Assembly (NCBI RefSeq): GCF_006715635.1
Contig: NZ_VFNP01000001.1
Coordinates: 868,001-932,000, forward strand
Direction of reading: 5' to 3'
DNA: 64,000 nucleotides
Source: Streptomyces sp. SLBN-118
GTDB taxonomy: Bacteria > Actinomycetota > Actinomycetes > Streptomycetales > Streptomycetaceae
This document shows, piece after piece, positions 34,752 through 43,077 of the stretch. Numbering within the stretch: position 1 is the first letter of the stretch; each line of letters begins with the position of its first letter. Both the position numbers and the translations under genes were made by a program. The notes beneath the pieces were generated by a model. That model was not told the DNA's origin and did not search any database. It worked only from the letters and a program-made list of their open reading frames with translations.

Positions 34752-34849
34752 GCGGAAGGGGTACCGTCCGTGGGCGTCGACTTGCCCGCGGCTCGTGGGT
34801 GAAACCGGCGAGGAGGCATGGTGTCCGAGCGTCGTGGCTCGCTCAGCAT
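34748..34849 (-). CDS. Possible 33-aa ORF, first of the coupled run
   Basis: ATG 34849 has GGAGG five bases upstream. The product is basic and proline-rich (MLSEPRRSDTMPPRRFHPRA...). It ends by ATGA overlap with the 25-residue ORF. Support is the ribosome site and the overlap only. Confidence 0.28.
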   Translation of the reverse strand: MLSEPRRSDTMPPRRFHPRAAGKSTPTDGTPSA

Positions 34850-34887
34850 CTGGCCTCCGGTTCGTCGTCGGGGAGATCTCGAAAGCC

Positions 34888-34904
34888 CATAACCCGGAGT
34901 TATG
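34888..34904. promoter_or_regulatory. LysR-type dyad CATAAC-N5-GTTATG (copy 1)
   Basis: CATAACCCGGAGTTATG, exact six-base arms and a five-base spacer, obeying the LysR T-N11-A rule. It stands upstream of the minus-strand mini-ORF / Cys-rich / TrkA-N run. The same dyad recurs at 37403-37419 and 56492-56508. Confidence 0.5.
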
Positions 34905-34941
34905 CGATGCCGACCAGCACTGCAGTGGTGTGGCCGGGCGG

Positions 34942-35478
34942 CTATGCGTGGGCGAAGCGGCTGAGGACAGGGACGGAGGCTTCGGCCGGGCCAGGGGCGG
35001 AAGCCGGGACGGAGGCCGGGCCAGGAGCCTGCAGCTCGAACCAGACCGTCTTTCCTTGGTGCGCCGGACGGACGCCACAGCGGTGGGACAGCTCATGAAG
35101 CAGCCACATGCCTCGGCCGGATTCGTCGTCGGCGCCTGCCGCCTTGAGGCACGGGGAAGCCGGATGCGCATCGGTGACTTCGCACCGCAGTGACGTGCCG
35201 CGGACAGTCACACGAAGCAGGATCGGGCCTGCTCCGTGGCGCACAGCATTGGTAACCAGTTCGCTGACGAGCAACTCGACGGTTTCCGATTCCTCACGGG
35301 TCCAATCGACCAGGGTGTCGCGGGTGAAACTCCGAGCGGCGGCCACGGAGGCCGGGTGGCGCTCGAACCATTGAGATCTGGTCACACCTCGGTGAGCCCC
35401 GGGAACCAGGCTACTGAGGTGGGCCACGACGTGGGCCAGGCGGCCGATCAGCGGTCCGTCCCCTTCATTGATCGTCAT
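34942..35478 (-). CDS. RsbW-like ATP-binding protein (HATPase, anti-sigma type)
   Basis: 178 residues from ATG 35478 (a longer start at 35502 is possible). The Bergerat fold N-box VELLVSELVTNAVRHGAGPI and the G-box DDESGRGMWLLHELSHRCGV are clear; no dimerisation or receiver domain is present. Streptomyces has dozens of such proteins, which regulate sigma factors or act as orphan kinases. The C-terminal tail is Ala/Pro-rich. Confidence 0.88.
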   Translation of the reverse strand: MTINEGDGPLIGRLAHVVAHLSSLVPGAHRGVTRSQWFERHPASVAAARSFTRDTLVDWTREESETVELLVSELVTNAVRHGAGPILLRVTVRGTSLRCEVTDAHPASPCLKAAGADDESGRGMWLLHELSHRCGVRPAHQGKTVWFELQAPGPASVPASAPGPAEASVPVLSRFAHA

Positions 35479-36052
35479 GGTCCTGCCGCCCTTTCGCATT
35501 CCGGATGTCCCGAACATCTGTCTCCACAGAACGCCGGCGGCCACTGAGAGATCAACGCGTAGGCGCACCCATTAAGCGGAGGAAACGATGGGTAGCGCAT
35601 TGCGGTAGTCATATGGCGCTCGCCGAAAGTGGCCGAGCATACACGTAAGGTGAGCAACAGTCGCAGTTTTCCAGGCTCATAACGCCATGTGATGAACAGG
35701 TGAGAGCTACCCGAGGCGCCGACCGGCCCGCACTATGTCCCCGAACCGACATTCAAGCGGATCCTGCTCAGCGGCAATTCCCGGCGGCACTCAGCCTGGA
35801 CGCACAGGTACGCTCCGCGATCGCCCAGATGATCGGGAGGTCGAACCTCCTATACCGGCGCGATCCCCAGGGCAGGTGAGAGCTCCTCACAACGAGCTGC
35901 CGACCTGCCCTCCGCCATATCGCAACAGCTGTGAAGAGACGGCGAGCCGAGTCTGCGACCCGCCCACCTGTCATCGGCAGCCGTCACGTCGCCTGCCGGA
36001 GGGTCGCAGCTGCCGGGTCCGAGCCCGGACCACTCTCCCCCGGAGGCATACC
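35479..36052. other. 574-base region without a convincing gene
   Basis: The gap between the RsbW-like gene and M6 protease 1 is less GC-rich than its surroundings. It holds a one-mismatch LysR dyad at 35678-35694 and presumably both divergent promoters. A frame from about 35700 ending near 35880 (…FPAALSLDAQVRSAIAQMIG…) has some coding flavour but no ribosome site and no family; it may be a decayed gene. The open frame running into the protease from 35735 is not coding in appearance before 36053. Confidence 0.5.
35678..35694. promoter_or_regulatory. LysR-type dyad, one mismatch, upstream of M6 protease 1
   Basis: CATAAC-GCCAT-GTGATG differs from the exact dyad by one base. It lies 359 bases before the TTG start of the protease, far for direct control, so it could serve either side of the gap. 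Confidence 0.3.
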
Positions 36053-37279
36053 TTGCGCTCTTCGACCAGGCCACGGCGCCCACTCCCCGCGGCGCTCCTG
36101 ATCGCCCTGTCCGCCCTGCTCGCTCTGCTTGCCCTGGTCACCGTCCCCGCCGGCCCCGCCCATGCATTCAACGGGAGCGCCTCCGCATGTGCGCTCCAGG
36201 GAACGACCGGCTTCACCGATGAGGGCCAGCAAACCGACTACAACCGGTTCCAGAGCCCGACCGGGACCAAGCGCGTGGGCGTGATCTACGTGGACTTCCC
36301 CGACGCCGTCGGGACCACCACGCCTCTCACTCCTTACTACAACCAGATTTCCGGCGCCGCCAACTGGCTGTGGAACGCCTCCAACGGGAAGACCTGGCTG
36401 GACCTTCAGGCCCCGTACGGCAATTGGGTGCGCATGCCGAAGAACTCCACCGCGTACAACTGGCAGCGCGATTTCTCCTGGGCAACGCACCAGACCTATG
36501 TCAAGGACGCGCTCACAGGCGCCGCCGGTGCGGGCGTCAACCTCGCCAATTACGACACGTTCTACATCGTGCCGACCAGCACCGCTGCCGCGATCAGTCA
36601 CTCCCCCACCTTCATCCAGGACCCCACCAATGTGACCTGGGTCTGGAACGGGCAGACGAACAGCTGGGTGGCCATCCACTGGGCGGTGACCTTCGGTCAG
36701 GACCTGTGGACCTGGGGCTCCAAGGTCGCCGTCCATGAGACCGGCCACACCTTCGGCCTGCCCGACCTCTACGCCTTCAGCGGCGATCTGCACCAGTACG
36801 TAGGCGGCTGGGACATCATGGGCAAGGTCAACGGCGCGGCCCCGCAGTTCTTCGGCTGGCACGCGTGGAAGTTCGGCTGGATCACTGACAGTCAGGTCTC
36901 GTGCCTGTCCACGGCAAACACGTATTCAACCACTCTGAACGGGGTGGAGTACGGGGGCACCGGCTACAAGCTGGCAGTGATCAAGACCAGCGCCACCACG
37001 GCCTACGTCGCCGAGTCCCGCAAGGCCGCCAACAACGACTCCAGCGCCTGCGCCACCGGCGTAGTCATCTACAAGGTCGACACCTCCACCACCACCGGCA
37101 ACGGGCCGATCCGGATCGTGACGAACCCCAACGCCGCTGCACCCACCGGGAACTGCTCCACGCCCGACATGCAGACCTGGAAGCCCGGCCAGTCGTTCCA
37201 GGACGACACCGCTCGCATCCGGATCTACGTGAACAGCTCCGACGCGTACAACGACACCGTCTGGACCTACAAATGGTGA
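36053..37279 (+). CDS. Secreted M6-like metalloprotease 1
   Basis: 408 residues. I choose TTG 36053 because GGAGG lies seven bases upstream and the protein then opens with a textbook signal peptide (basic RSSTRPRRP, then LLIALSALLALLALV, cleavage near AHA). The zinc site is VHETGHTFGLPDLYAF near residues 225-240, the HExxHxxGxPD form of M6/InhA-like proteases. A conserved region with three cysteines (SACALQG, VSCLST, SACATG) suggests disulfides. It is a paralogue of the protease at 43078; the two flank the oligopeptide importer. A strong terminator follows, so it is transcribed alone. Confidence 0.88.
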   Translation: MRSSTRPRRPLPAALLIALSALLALLALVTVPAGPAHAFNGSASACALQGTTGFTDEGQQTDYNRFQSPTGTKRVGVIYVDFPDAVGTTTPLTPYYNQISGAANWLWNASNGKTWLDLQAPYGNWVRMPKNSTAYNWQRDFSWATHQTYVKDALTGAAGAGVNLANYDTFYIVPTSTAAAISHSPTFIQDPTNVTWVWNGQTNSWVAIHWAVTFGQDLWTWGSKVAVHETGHTFGLPDLYAFSGDLHQYVGGWDIMGKVNGAAPQFFGWHAWKFGWITDSQVSCLSTANTYSTTLNGVEYGGTGYKLAVIKTSATTAYVAESRKAANNDSSACATGVVIYKVDTSTTTGNGPIRIVTNPNAAAPTGNCSTPDMQTWKPGQSFQDDTARIRIYVNSSDAYNDTVWTYKW

Positions 37280-37308
37280 CCGCGTAGCACGGGATGCTTC
37301 TGGTCAAC

Positions 37309-37349
37309 GGGCGGTGTGGCCGGCGCGGCATGCGCCGACCACACCGCCC
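37309..37349 (+). terminator. Strong terminator after M6 protease 1
   Basis: An 18-pair stem with one mismatch: left arm 37309-37326 (starts GGGCGGTGTGG), five-base loop, right arm 37332-37349. Located 30 bases after the protease stop. Confidence 0.8.
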
Positions 37350-37399
37350 CGGCATGCCTCCATCCTCTCGGCAGTCCACCCGGCAACGACGGGGCGAGG

Positions 37400-37422
37400 C
37401 TCCATAACGCGAAGTTATGGAG
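37400..37422. promoter_or_regulatory. LysR-type dyad CATAAC-N5-GTTATG (copy 2), before the oligopeptide importer
   Basis: CTCCATAAC-GCGAA-GTTATGGAG: here the exact arms extend to nine bases. It lies 83 bases before the importer start and 51 bases upstream of the TGTGAAATGTCACA site, the expected place for an activator. The LysR gene at 44386-45351 is the natural candidate binder. Confidence 0.6.
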
Positions 37423-37472
37423 ACATGGGAGCTATCCGTAAGGACTGGTCGCATTCAACCTTGTCCCCACTC

Positions 37473-37486
37473 TGTGAAATGTCACA
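37473..37486. promoter_or_regulatory. Operator TGTGAAATGTCACA (site 1), oligopeptide importer
   Basis: Exact 14-mer with arms TGTGA/TCACA and spacer AATG, 18 bases before GTG 37505. It would overlap the transcription start or early leader, typical of a repressor site. The GntR/FCD proteins encoded at 54189 and 56525 are candidate binders. Confidence 0.7.
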
Positions 37487-37504
37487 TCACAAAGGGAGCC
37501 TGTT

Positions 37505-39193
37505 GTGAGAATACGACGAGCCAGAACGGTCATGACGGCGGCCCTTGGGCTCATCGCCGTGGCCGGTTGCGGGGGAACCGGCCAGGGCGGCGACGATGGG
37601 CAGGCCAAGACGGCAAGCAAGGGCGGCACACTGCATGTGCTGTCCAGCATCGACCTGGAGCACCTCGATCCGGCCCGCAACTACGTCACCTCGTCCCAGA
37701 ACGTCGGCCGGCTTGTCTACCGGACACTGACGACTTTCGCGGCGGCCCCCGGCCTGGCCGGGGGCAAGATCGTGCCGGACCTGGCGACGGACAACGGGCG
37801 CCCCAGCGACGACGCCCGAACCTGGACCTTCACTCTCAGGGCGGGGGTGAAATTCGAGGACGGCCGGCCCATCACCAGCCGGGACATCAAGTACGGGGTC
37901 GAGCGGACGTTCGCCGCGGAGCTGCCCGAAGGCCCGCCGTACGGCCGGATCTGGCTGGCGGGCGGCAAGACGTACAAGGGCCCCTACAAGGACAAGCAAG
38001 GGCTCGCCTCGATCGAGACCCCCGACGACAGGACGATCGTCTTCAAGCTCAACCGCCCGGTGGCCGACTTCGGTTCGGCGGTGTCGCTGCCGATGTTCGC
38101 CCCGGTACCGAGAGACAAGGACAACGGCGTCAAGTACGACTCCAGGCCTTTCTCCTCCGGTCCGTACAAGATCGAGAACTTCGAAGCCAAGAAGCAGCTC
38201 ACACTCGTCCGCAACACTCACTGGAGTCCGGACATCGACCCGGTGCGCAAGGGTCTCCCGGACAAGATCGTGATCGATCTCAATCTGGATCCGGCCGTGA
38301 TCGACCAGCGGCTCATCGCCGCTGGGGGCGAGGACGCCAACGCGGTCGCTCTCGAGCCGATCGGCGCAGCCTCCATCGGGCCGGTGATGGCCGACCCGAA
38401 GGTGCGTCAGCGACATGTCATCGGTGAATCGATCAACACACGCTTCGTCAGCATCAATACCAAGCACAAGCCGCTGGACGACGTCCGGGTGCGGCAGGCG
38501 ATCGCATACGCGCTGGACAAGGAGGCGCTGCGCACCGCTCGCGGCGGCCCGATCATCGGGGAGCTGGCCACCACTCTGCTGCCACCGTCCCTGCCCGGCT
38601 TCGTTTCTGACGACCCGTACCCGAGCCAGGACGGCAAGGGGGATCCGGCCAAGGCCAAGGCGCTGCTCGCACAGGCCGGTCACGCCTCGGGCCTGGCCCT
38701 CACCCTCGACGCCCCCGCGACAACCACAGGCAAGGCGCAGGCCGAGGCGGTGCAGGCGTCCCTCGCCCGGGCGGGCATCACGGTGAAGATCAACGCGATC
38801 AGCTCGTCGGCGTACTACAGCACAGTGGGCAACACGGCCCAGGAGCACGACCTGGTGATCGACGGCTGGACGCCCGACTGGCCCGGCGCCTCCACCTACC
38901 TGCCGATCGTGTTCGACGGCCGGATGATCACCCCGGAGGGCAACAACAACCACTCGCAGTACAACTCACGCAAGGTCAACGCGCGGATCGACGAGATCGC
39001 CAAAGTGCGCGACCCGGCATCCGCCGCGATGGCCTACGGCGAGCTGGCCAAGCAGATCATGCAGGACGCGCCGGTCGTGCCGTTCCTGTGGGACAAGGCG
39101 GCCGTCCTCGTCGGTCCCAACGTCGCCGGGGCGTACGGGCACGTCGCCTACGTCGGGCGTCTGGATCTGGTCTCACTGGGGCTTCGCAAGTGA
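37505..39193 (+). CDS. Oligopeptide ABC importer, substrate-binding lipoprotein (SBP family 5)
   Basis: 562 residues from GTG 37505, behind AAAGGGAG. The lipobox ALGLIAVAGC places the lipidated Cys at residue 22. GGTLHVLSSIDLEHLDPARN opens the mature domain, TWTFTLRAGVKFEDGRPITS is the family-5 signature, and SINTKHKPLDDVRVRQAIAY and YAPLV-like end motifs complete it. Family 5 proteins bind di- and oligopeptides (Dpp/Opp/App) or nickel and sugars. First gene of a five-gene operon whose other members overlap by ATGA/GTGA. Peptides rich in proline or hydroxyproline are the inferred cargo. Confidence 0.93.
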   Translation: MRIRRARTVMTAALGLIAVAGCGGTGQGGDDGQAKTASKGGTLHVLSSIDLEHLDPARNYVTSSQNVGRLVYRTLTTFAAAPGLAGGKIVPDLATDNGRPSDDARTWTFTLRAGVKFEDGRPITSRDIKYGVERTFAAELPEGPPYGRIWLAGGKTYKGPYKDKQGLASIETPDDRTIVFKLNRPVADFGSAVSLPMFAPVPRDKDNGVKYDSRPFSSGPYKIENFEAKKQLTLVRNTHWSPDIDPVRKGLPDKIVIDLNLDPAVIDQRLIAAGGEDANAVALEPIGAASIGPVMADPKVRQRHVIGESINTRFVSINTKHKPLDDVRVRQAIAYALDKEALRTARGGPIIGELATTLLPPSLPGFVSDDPYPSQDGKGDPAKAKALLAQAGHASGLALTLDAPATTTGKAQAEAVQASLARAGITVKINAISSSAYYSTVGNTAQEHDLVIDGWTPDWPGASTYLPIVFDGRMITPEGNNNHSQYNSRKVNARIDEIAKVRDPASAAMAYGELAKQIMQDAPVVPFLWDKAAVLVGPNVAGAYGHVAYVGRLDLVSLGLRK

Positions 39194-40134
39194 CCACGAT
39201 GCTCCCCACCTCGGTGTCGTCCGACGTGTCACACGGCGTCGGACGGCACGAGGTGTCCCTGTTGCGGCGGCTGCTGATGCAGCCGTCCGCGGCGGCCGCG
39301 CTCACAGGAGTCGTCGCACTCGTCCTGATCGCGCTTGCGGCCCCGCTGATCACCTGGGCAACAGGTACGTCGCCGACCGAGTTCCACTCCGATGCGGTGA
39401 CTCCGGCGCTCGGCGGACTGCCGCGAGGAGCGGCGGGCGGCATCAGCACCACGCACTGGCTGGGAGTCGAGCCGGGCAGCGGCCGGGACATCCTCGCCCG
39501 TGTCGTGTACGGCGCGCGGGTCTCGCTGCTGATCGCCGTGCTCGCCACCGGTCTGTCGGTGGTGCTGGGAACGGCGCTGGGGTTGGCCGCGGGGTTCTTC
39601 GGCGGCTGGACCGATGCCCTCGTCGGTCGGCTGATGGACCTGCTGATGTCGTTCCCCAGCCTGATTTTCATGATCGCGCTGATCTCCGCGGCGCCGGGCG
39701 TGGACCGACAGTTGCTCCTGGTCGTCGTACTCGGCTTCTTCGGCTGGCCGTACGTCGGGCGAATCGTGCGGGGGCAGGCGATGGTGCTGGCCCGTGGGGA
39801 GTTCGTGGCGGCCGCCCGGGTGCTCGGCGCCTCCCGGCGCGCGCTCCTGGTGCGTGAGGTGCTCCCCAACCTGACCGGGCCGATCCTCGTCGTGGCGACC
39901 ATGTCGATCCCCAGCTACATCGCCACCGAGGCGGGCCTGTCCTTCCTCGGCGTCGGGGTGGCCCCGCCCACCCCCTCGTGGGGCCAGATGATCGCCTCCG
40001 CGGTGCCGTGGTACGCCTCCGACCCCGTCTACTTCCTGATCCCAGGCGTCTTCCTGTTCGTCACCGTGCTCGCCTTCAACGTGCTGGGCGACGCGGTACA
40101 GGACGCCCTCGACCCCCGGAGCCGGCGACGATGA
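39190..40134 (+). CDS. Oligopeptide ABC importer, permease (DppC-type)
   Basis: 314 residues from GTG 39190 overlapping the previous stop; ATG 39199 is an alternative. It has an N-terminal span (AAALTGVVALVLIALAAPLI), the DppC hallmark THWLGVEPGSGRDILARVVY, and five further spans. The EAA loop AAARVLGASRRALLVREVLP contacts the ATPases. Gene order is permease C before permease B, the reverse of the usual Dpp/Opp layout. Confidence 0.92.
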   Translation: MTTMLPTSVSSDVSHGVGRHEVSLLRRLLMQPSAAAALTGVVALVLIALAAPLITWATGTSPTEFHSDAVTPALGGLPRGAAGGISTTHWLGVEPGSGRDILARVVYGARVSLLIAVLATGLSVVLGTALGLAAGFFGGWTDALVGRLMDLLMSFPSLIFMIALISAAPGVDRQLLLVVVLGFFGWPYVGRIVRGQAMVLARGEFVAAARVLGASRRALLVREVLPNLTGPILVVATMSIPSYIATEAGLSFLGVGVAPPTPSWGQMIASAVPWYASDPVYFLIPGVFLFVTVLAFNVLGDAVQDALDPRSRRR

Positions 40135-41123
40135 TTCTGTATGTCCTGCGCAGACTGGCCGCAACGGCGACGATCCTGCTGGTGATCTGCGGCGCCACCT
40201 TCGCGATCTTCTACCTGATGCCCGCCGATCCGGCACTTGGGGCCTGCGGCAAGGCGTGCAGCCCGGAGCGGATTGCGCAGATCCGCGCGACGCTCGGCCT
40301 CGACCACTCGCTCCTTGTGCAGTTCCGCGACTATCTCGGCGGCATCGTGGCCGGCCGGAGCTACGGCACCGGTGATCAGGCCGTGACATGTCCCTTCCCC
40401 TGTCTGGGGTTCAGCTTCCAGACGAACGAGCCGGTCTGGCAGCTGCTCACACACCGTCTGCCGATCAGCGTCTCGATCGCGGTGGGCGCGGCGGTACTGT
40501 GGCTGGCCGTCGGCGTCTCGGCGGGTGTGTTGTCCGCGCTGCGCCGCGGCAGCCTGTGGGACCGGGCGGCGATGACGGCCGCGCTCGGTGGCGTCTCGTT
40601 GCCGATCTATTTCACGGCCCTGGTGCTGCAGTACCTGCTCGTCGTCAAGCTCGGGCTGCTGCCCTATCCGCAGGCGGTCCCGATCACCGCGGACCCGCTC
40701 GGCTGGGCGGAATCGATGATCATGCCGTGGATCACGCTGGCGATGCTCTACGCCGGGGTCTACGCCCGGATCACCCGCAGCGAGATGCTGGGCAGCCTGA
40801 GCCAGAACTACGTCCGCACCGCCCGCGCCAAAGGCCTGCCCGAGCCGACCGTGATGCGTCGGCATGCGCTGCGCCCAGCGCTGATGCCCATCGTGACGAT
40901 CTTCGGGATGGACCTCGGTGCGCTGCTCGGAGGCGCACTCATCACCGAGTCCGTGTTCGGCCTGCCCGGCGTGGGCAAGCTCGCGGCCGACGCGATCAAC
41001 AGCGCCGACCAGCCGGTGATCCTCGGGGTGACCCTGTTCGCCGCGTGCTTCGTGGTGCTCGCCAACGTCGTTGTGGACCTGGTGTACGCAGTCCTCGACC
41101 CGAGAGTGAGGGCCGTGGGATGA
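40131..41123 (+). CDS. Oligopeptide ABC importer, permease (DppB-type)
   Basis: 330 residues, ATGA-coupled. The N-terminal LYVLRRLAATATILLVICGA span and TFAIFYLMPADPA are the normal DppB opening. LPISVSIAVGAAVLWLAVGV and the EAA loop RTARAKGLPEPTVMRRHALR follow, with LITESVFGLPGVGKLAADAI near the end. A short external insertion with four cysteines (LGACGKACSPER, VTCPFPCLG) is less common and could form disulfides outside the membrane. Confidence 0.92.
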   Translation: MILYVLRRLAATATILLVICGATFAIFYLMPADPALGACGKACSPERIAQIRATLGLDHSLLVQFRDYLGGIVAGRSYGTGDQAVTCPFPCLGFSFQTNEPVWQLLTHRLPISVSIAVGAAVLWLAVGVSAGVLSALRRGSLWDRAAMTAALGGVSLPIYFTALVLQYLLVVKLGLLPYPQAVPITADPLGWAESMIMPWITLAMLYAGVYARITRSEMLGSLSQNYVRTARAKGLPEPTVMRRHALRPALMPIVTIFGMDLGALLGGALITESVFGLPGVGKLAADAINSADQPVILGVTLFAACFVVLANVVVDLVYAVLDPRVRAVG

Positions 41124-41965
41124 CGTTGCTGACAGTACGAGATCTGACCGTGGACTTCGGTTCCGGGACACGCGCCGTGGACGGACTGGACCTGGATCTG
41201 GAAGCCGGCGCTGTGCTCGGCGTGGTCGGTGAGTCGGGCAGCGGAAAGTCCGTCACCAGCCTTGCGGTCCTTGGTCTGTTGCCGGACGCCCGCGTCACCG
41301 GTGACATCCGGTTCGACGGACAGGATCTGACGGGATTGGGCCGACGTGCGCTGCGCAAGCTGCGCGGCGACCGCATCGCGATGATCTTTCAGGATCCGCT
41401 GTCCTGTCTGAACCCCTACTATCCGGTGGCGTTCCAGATCGCCGAGGCATACCGGGCGCACCGCGGGGCCGGGCGCCGCGAGGCTCACCGCGTCGCGGTG
41501 CGGATGCTGGAGCGGGTCGGCATCCCCGAGCCCGAGCGGCGTGCCCGCGCCTACCCGCACGAGTTTTCCGGCGGCATGCGGCAGCGGGTGATGATCGCGA
41601 TGGCGTTGTGCCTGGAGCCCGACCTGCTCATCGCGGACGAGCCGACCACCGCGCTCGATGTGACCGTACAGGCCCAGATCCTGTCGCTGCTCGGGGAACT
41701 GAGGGAGCAGTCCGGCACGGCGATCATGCTCATCACCCATGACATGGGTGTGGTTGCCGGACTGGCCGACGAGGTTGTCGTGATGTACGGCGGCCGTGCG
41801 GTTGAGCGGGGCGGGGTCCGCGATGTGTTCTACCGACCGCGGGACGCCTACACCGAGGGTCTGCTCGCCTGCGTGCCACGCGTCGACGGACCGCTGCCGC
41901 GCCGTCTTCCCACCTTGCACACGCCGGTCGCGGCACCGGTCGAAGCACCGGAGTTGACACCGTGA
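41120..41965 (+). CDS. Oligopeptide ABC importer, ATPase (DppD-type)
   Basis: 281 residues, ATGA-coupled to the permease. Walker A is GESGSGKSV (residues ~36-44), followed by the Q-loop in [12 protein letters not shown], the signature FSGGMRQRV, Walker [13 protein letters not shown], and the switch His in LITHDMG. It ends soon after the regulatory [16 protein letters not shown] motif and lacks the Cys-containing C-terminal tail of most DppD proteins (about 320-330 residues), replaced by a proline-rich end. Confidence 0.93.
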   Translation: MTLLTVRDLTVDFGSGTRAVDGLDLDLEAGAVLGVVGESGSGKSVTSLAVLGLLPDARVTGDIRFDGQDLTGLGRRALRKLRGDRIAMIFQDPLSCLNPYYPVAFQIAEAYRAHRGAGRREAHRVAVRMLERVGIPEPERRARAYPHEFSGGMRQRVMIAMALCLEPDLLIADEPTTALDVTVQAQILSLLGELREQSGTAIMLITHDMGVVAGLADEVVVMYGGRAVERGGVRDVFYRPRDAYTEGLLACVPRVDGPLPRRLPTLHTPVAAPVEAPELTP

Positions 41966-42960
41966 ACGCACCGCTGCTCGAAGTCCAGGACCTCGTCAAG
42001 CACTTCCCGGTGCGGCACGGTCTGACCCGGCGGCTCGCCGGTCATGTCGCGGCAGTTGACGGTGTATCGCTACGGGTGGAGGCCGGGGAGACGCTCGGCG
42101 TCGTCGGCGAGTCCGGCTGCGGAAAGTCGACAGTCGCCCGGCTGATCACGCGCTTGGTCGAGCCCACGTCCGGCACGATCCGGGTGGCCGGCCGGGAACT
42201 GGCATCGATGGACGAGGCGGCGATGCGGCCGGTCCGCCGGGACCTGCAGATGATTTTCCAGGATCCGTTCTCATCGCTGAACCCCCGGAAAACTGTCCGG
42301 CAGATCCTCGCAGCTCCGTACCGCTACCAAGGGCTGACGCCAGACGAGCCGGTGGAGCACCTGCTGGAGCGGGTGGAGCTGCGGCCGGAGCACGCCGACC
42401 GTTTTCCCCACGAGTTCTCCGGCGGTCAGGCCCAGCGCATCGGTATCGCCCGGGCGCTGGCACTGCGGCCGAAGCTGGTCGTCTGCGACGAGCCGGTCTC
42501 CGCGCTCGACGTGTCGGTGCAGGCGCAGATCCTCAACCTGCTCAAGGATCTCCAGGAGGATTTCGGGCTCGCTTATGTGTTCATCGCGCACGACCTCGGT
42601 GCGGTCCGCCAGATCAGTACCCGTATCGCTGTCATGTACCTCGGCACCGTGGTGGAAACGGCCGACCGGGCCACCCTGTTCGGCCGCGCCGCACACCCCT
42701 ATACCCATGCGCTGCTGTCGGCGGTGCCTGTGCCCGACCCGGACGCCGAGCGGTCCCGCGAGCGGATCGTGCTCGCCGGAGACCTGCCCAGCCCGCTCAG
42801 TCCCCCCAGCGGCTGCCCGTTCCGTACCCGGTGCCCCAGGGCGGCCGAGCGCTGTGCCGCCGAGCGGCCCGCCCTGCGGTTGATCGCTCCGGGCCAGGAG
42901 GTCGCCTGTCACTACCCCGAGCCGCTCTCGGCAGGGGGGGACCCCATGAGCCACACGTGA
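41962..42960 (+). CDS. Oligopeptide ABC importer, ATPase (DppF-type)
   Basis: 332 residues from GTG 41962 overlapping the previous stop. Walker A GESGCGKST, Q-loop MIFQDPFSSLNPRKTV, signature FSGGQAQRI, Walker B LVVCDEPVSALD, switch LAYVFIAHDLG, and the oligopeptide-family tail SGCPFRTRCPRAAERCAAER with its Cys cluster. The last few codons (GGDPMSHT) run into the remnant of an S33 gene in another frame, so the present 3' end of this gene was probably created by a deletion. Confidence 0.93.
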   Translation: MNAPLLEVQDLVKHFPVRHGLTRRLAGHVAAVDGVSLRVEAGETLGVVGESGCGKSTVARLITRLVEPTSGTIRVAGRELASMDEAAMRPVRRDLQMIFQDPFSSLNPRKTVRQILAAPYRYQGLTPDEPVEHLLERVELRPEHADRFPHEFSGGQAQRIGIARALALRPKLVVCDEPVSALDVSVQAQILNLLKDLQEDFGLAYVFIAHDLGAVRQISTRIAVMYLGTVVETADRATLFGRAAHPYTHALLSAVPVPDPDAERSRERIVLAGDLPSPLSPPSGCPFRTRCPRAAERCAAERPALRLIAPGQEVACHYPEPLSAGGDPMSHT

Positions 42961-43042
42961 CGAGTGGGAACACGACGGGGTCACCGCCTCCGGTGACCGC
43001 GTCCTGGCCCGCCCGATGGACATGGCTGCCGGACGCATCTGA
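42950..43042 (+). pseudogene. C-terminal remnant of an S33 prolyl aminopeptidase gene
   Basis: In the frame of 42950-43042 the DNA reads DEWEHDGVTASGDRVLARPM followed by DMAAGRI and a stop. The last 26 residues match the C-terminus of the S33 enzyme at 55131-56396 (EWEHDGISSSGGRVLARLMD...) at 19 of 26 positions, and more weakly the copy at 1222. Everything upstream of these ~27 codons is missing. An in-frame TGA lies just before, so this is a 3' stump left by deletion, still followed by its hairpin terminator. Confidence 0.85.
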
Positions 43043-43055
43043 CGTCCGGCAGCCA
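43023..43055 (+). terminator. Terminator hairpin after the S33 remnant
   Basis: A perfect 13-pair stem, TGGCTGCCGGACG (43023-43035) with its complement at 43043-43055, around a seven-base loop that contains the remnant's stop codon. It now terminates the importer operon and precedes M6 protease 2. Confidence 0.75.
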
Positions 43056-43077
43056 CCGCAAGAAAGGAATTGAGAAA

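Noticed and set aside
35700..35880. Possible gene upstream of M6 protease 1
   Set aside because: A frame with some protein-like character, but no ribosome site, lower GC at third positions and no recognisable family; treated as intergenic or decayed DNA.
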